Source of the DNA: an uncultured Clostridia bacterium
Lineage (GTDB): Bacteria > Bacillota > Clostridia > UBA1381
DNA length: 7,710 nt
Assembly (NCBI GenBank): GCA_934454745.1
Contig: CAKSGP010000057.1
Span: 1-7,710, forward strand
Reading direction: 5' to 3'
Shown here piece after piece: positions 6,238-7,710 of this stretch; within the stretch, counting starts at the first letter, position 1; each line of letters begins with the position of its first letter. Made by a program: the position numbers and the translations under genes. The notes under the pieces are model-generated. The model ran no database searches, had not been told where the DNA came from, and worked only from the letters and a program-made list of their open reading frames with translations.

Positions 6238-6414
6238 TCAGTCAGCAAAATCGCTTTTAATTGAAATTTTAATTTTTCGGTTATGGTATTCGCTTAATGC
6301 TCTTGCTTCCATATCCATTTTCCATTGTTCTTTCTCCTTTTCGTTTAAGCTTGAAAGCTCTGCATTTTCTCCCTTGTCATTTACTATGAAGTATATAACC
6401 CTATATTCATTCAT
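6238..6414 (-). CDS. Small uncharacterised protein directly upstream of the recombinase
   Basis: I do not recognise this 58-residue protein. It is strongly charged, with a beta-like hydrophobic start (YRVIYFIVND, 4-13), a Glu/Lys-rich helix (about 24-42) and a basic stretch NRKIKISIK (45-53). It has no signal peptide or membrane segment. ATG at 6414 has AGAGG (6423-6427) eight bases upstream; a GTG at 6423 abuts that site and is an unlikely start. The stop lies 32 bases before the recombinase ATG on the same strand, so the two are probably cotranscribed. Size, charge and position would suit a recombination directionality factor or a regulator of the element, but this is inference from context only. 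Confidence 0.65.
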   Translation of the reverse strand: MNEYRVIYFIVNDKGENAELSSLNEKEKEQWKMDMEARALSEYHNRKIKISIKSDFAD

Positions 6415-6447
6415 CTCTGCCACCTCTCATAATTTTATGATATAAAT

Positions 6448-6464
6448 ATTGGTTGCATACCAAT
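6448..6464. repeat. Inverted repeat upstream of the recombinase operon
   Basis: ATTGGT (6448-6453) and ACCAAT (6459-6464) are perfect arms around TGCAT. The repeat ends 34 bases before the start of the small gene at 6414, where a regulator of the recombinase operon could bind. Confidence 0.4.
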
Positions 6465-6573
6465 TCTTGTGAGGATTGACGGGGGAAATCGGGAGCTTTA
6501 AACAGTATTTTTTTTTTTTTGCTTGTTTTTTAAAACCGGTTGTAATTCTTGGTTGTAAAAAATAATAAAATAC

Positions 6574-6602
6574 TTGATTTATTTGGAAATCTGTGCTATT
6601 AT
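6574..6602 (+). promoter_or_regulatory. Promoter of the sugar transferase gene
   Basis: TTGATT (6574-6579), a 17-base spacer and TATTAT (6597-6602) are accompanied by an extended -10 TG (6594-6595). An overlapping TATAAT (6600-6605) has 20-base spacing and is less likely. The start near 6610 gives a leader of about 50 bases before the GTG at 6659. The GGTTGTAA direct repeats end 15 bases upstream of the -35. Confidence 0.6.
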
Positions 6603-6658
6603 AATATCATAAGATATGCTTTGATAACATTGAAAGGATATAGAGGGGTGAATTAAGG

Positions 6659-7360
6659 GTGGAACAGATTCAATCTGCGAAAAGAACAAAAGAACAAAGC
6701 AATATAAAGGGTGCGAGTTTTCGTAAAAAATGGGTATATGAATTTGGCAAGCGTATTTTTGATTTTGTGAGCTCATTAATCGTAAGCATTGTTTTGATTG
6801 TTCCGTGCTTGATAATTGCGACAATGATTTTTATAGCAGACCCGGGTAATCCCTTTTATGTTCAGGAGAGAATAGGAAAGGGTATGAAACCCATAAAGGT
6901 GGTTAAATTCAGAAGTATGGTAAAAAATGCGGAGGATTTGCAAACTGCTCTCTCACCTGAGGAATATGAACGGTATCTTAAGGAATTTAAGCTTGAAAAT
7001 GATCCGAGGCTGTTACCGCATAATGTGGGTAATTTCATAAGAAGGACTAGTTTGGATGAGCTTCCGCAAATCATTTTTAATATCTGTATTAAAGGCAATA
7101 TGTCAGTTATCGGTCCAAGACCTATATTGCTTGAAGAGCTTGAAATGAACTACACACCTGAACAACAAAAACTCTTAACCAGCGTAAAACCCGGACTTAC
7201 GGGCTACTGGCAGGCTAATGCGAGAAATAATGCAGGCTATGAGAGTGGCAAACGTCAGGAGATGGAGCTTTATTATGTACATAACAGGAGTGCCTTGCTG
7301 GATATAAAAATCCTATTCCAAACAGTTGTTGCTGTGATTAAGCGTAACGGTGCACGATAA
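6659..7360 (+). CDS. Monotopic phosphoglycosyl transferase (undecaprenyl-phosphate sugar phosphotransferase)
   Basis: Bacterial sugar transferase (WcaJ/EpsL/PglC type) of 233 residues that moves a sugar phosphate from a nucleotide sugar to undecaprenyl phosphate, the first membrane step of exopolysaccharide, capsule or glycan assembly. A basic soluble start (1-30) leads to KRIFDF (31-36), a membrane hairpin (about 37-60), FYVQERIGKG (66-75), VKFRSM (82-87), the catalytic Asp133-Glu134 in SLDELPQ, then GPRP (152-155) and PGLTGYWQ (178-185). The long N-terminal membrane domain of WcaJ is absent. The sugar cannot be told. It starts with GTG at 6659; GAGGGG (6643-6648) lies 10 bases upstream, and a GTG at 6648 leads at once to a stop. 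The next gene follows after 21 bases, so the two are cotranscribed. Whether it belongs to the inserted element or to host flank is open. Confidence 0.93.
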   Translation: MEQIQSAKRTKEQSNIKGASFRKKWVYEFGKRIFDFVSSLIVSIVLIVPCLIIATMIFIADPGNPFYVQERIGKGMKPIKVVKFRSMVKNAEDLQTALSPEEYERYLKEFKLENDPRLLPHNVGNFIRRTSLDELPQIIFNICIKGNMSVIGPRPILLEELEMNYTPEQQKLLTSVKPGLTGYWQANARNNAGYESGKRQEMELYYVHNRSALLDIKILFQTVVAVIKRNGAR

Positions 7361-7381
7361 GAAGGATTTTGGTGAGCAAAA

Positions 7382-7710
7382 ATGGAGAATATCTATAAAT
7401 ACTCGTTTAAGCGTATTCGCTGTGTTTTAAATGGCGAGAAGCCTGATTTACCTGAAAATATTGATTATGAACATTTGTTTTTGCTTTCCAGAAGCCATGG
7501 TATTGAAAATATGGTATATATTGGCCTTCGTGATTCAAAAACAGACGTTCCGCAAAATATAATGCAGAAATTTAAACGTGCATACGAGATGTCAATTATA
7601 CTTGAGGCTAATCAGGCATTTGAGCTTGATGCTCTCACAGAAGCCTTTGAGGAGAACGGGATTGATAATATACCCCTTAAAGGCAGTGTTATAAAATATC
7701 TGTATCCTAT
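7382..7710 (+). CDS. Nucleotidyltransferase-family protein (5' part only)
   Basis: The frame begins at ATG 7382 and is open to the window edge, giving 109 codons. GGTGAG (7371-7376) lies five bases upstream. The pattern IDYEHLFLLSRSHGIENMVYIGL (27-49), a helical stretch with ILEANQAF (73-80), then NGIDNIPLKGSVIKYLYP (92-109) resembles the uncharacterised nucleotidyltransferase family (NTP_transf_5) often encoded in polysaccharide loci; PLKG followed by LYP is its most telling part. The active-site Asp residues of the nucleotidyltransferase fold would lie past the edge, so activity cannot be judged. Its place directly after the sugar transferase suggests a role in glycan assembly or decoration. 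A GTG at 7372 leads to a stop after eight codons and is not the start. Confidence 0.75.
   Translation, partial: MENIYKYSFKRIRCVLNGEKPDLPENIDYEHLFLLSRSHGIENMVYIGLRDSKTDVPQNIMQKFKRAYEMSIILEANQAFELDALTEAFEENGIDNIPLKGSVIKYLYP

Larger units (their letters stand above)
6415..6658. other. Intergenic region between the recombinase operon and the polysaccharide genes
   Basis: This region separates divergent genes. It contains a short inverted repeat (6448-6464), a run of 13 T (6508-6520), the palindrome AACCGGTT, two direct copies of GGTTGTAA (6538-6545 and 6551-6558, 13-bp period) and a plus-strand promoter (6574-6602). I found no convincing housekeeping promoter for the minus-strand recombinase operon and no trace of the missing 3' part of cotJC. 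Confidence 0.6.

Noticed and set aside
6205..6238. Upstream ATG start for the recombinase at 6238
   Set aside because: The overlap with the preceding stop as TGATG could allow coupling, but there is no ribosome binding site. The extra residues are unlike the family start, and the ATG at 6205 has a strong site.
6432..6439. CATAAAAT on the minus strand as a sigma-E-like -10 for the recombinase operon
   Set aside because: No matching -35 exists at the right distance, and the predicted start near 6425 would cut into the ribosome binding site. In AT-rich DNA the match is likely chance, so sporulation control of the recombinase is not shown by sequence here.
6657..6663. GGGTGGA resembling the GGTGGACC at the cotJC break, as a possible right junction
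   Set aside because: The sequence after it encodes the sugar transferase and not the rest of cotJC, and only six bases match.

Overview
The window looks like a chromosomal segment of a low-to-mid GC, spore-forming gut-type Firmicute, most likely a Clostridia of the Ruminococcaceae/Oscillospiraceae group. The reasons are a cotJ spore-coat operon, an EutS/EutP pair next to a release-factor gene, strong AGGAGG-type ribosome binding sites and consensus housekeeping promoters. The assignment rests on gene content and style only.

Layout. Positions 1-718 (minus) hold the 5' part of a secreted SLH-like/CAP-associated protein. A divergent promoter region (719-924) separates it from a compact plus-strand operon: prfA (release factor 1), a DUF1294 membrane protein, eutS and eutP. 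This operon ends at a bidirectional hairpin terminator (3294-3335), which it shares with a convergent PHP-domain phosphoesterase gene (3353-4066, minus). The PHP gene is divergent from cotJA-cotJB-cotJC (4192 onward). cotJA and cotJB are intact. cotJC breaks after about 32 codons, and foreign sequence begins there.

The interruption coincides with the 3' end of a large serine recombinase gene (4772-6205, minus), which is preceded by a tightly coupled 58-residue gene (6238-6414). Beyond a 244-base intergenic region lie a monotopic sugar-phosphate transferase (6659-7360) and the start of a nucleotidyltransferase-fold protein (7382 onward). These look like the beginning of a cell-surface or exopolysaccharide locus. 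No remainder of cotJC is visible, so the right end of the inserted element is outside the window or has been lost.

The most interesting reading is that a recombinase-bearing element sits inside a spore-coat gene, in the manner of skin in sigK or SP-beta in spsM. It may carry polysaccharide genes as cargo, and excision could restore cotJC in the sporulating mother cell. The break and the recombinase are directly visible. Developmental excision, the extent of the element and the cargo status of the polysaccharide genes are inference.
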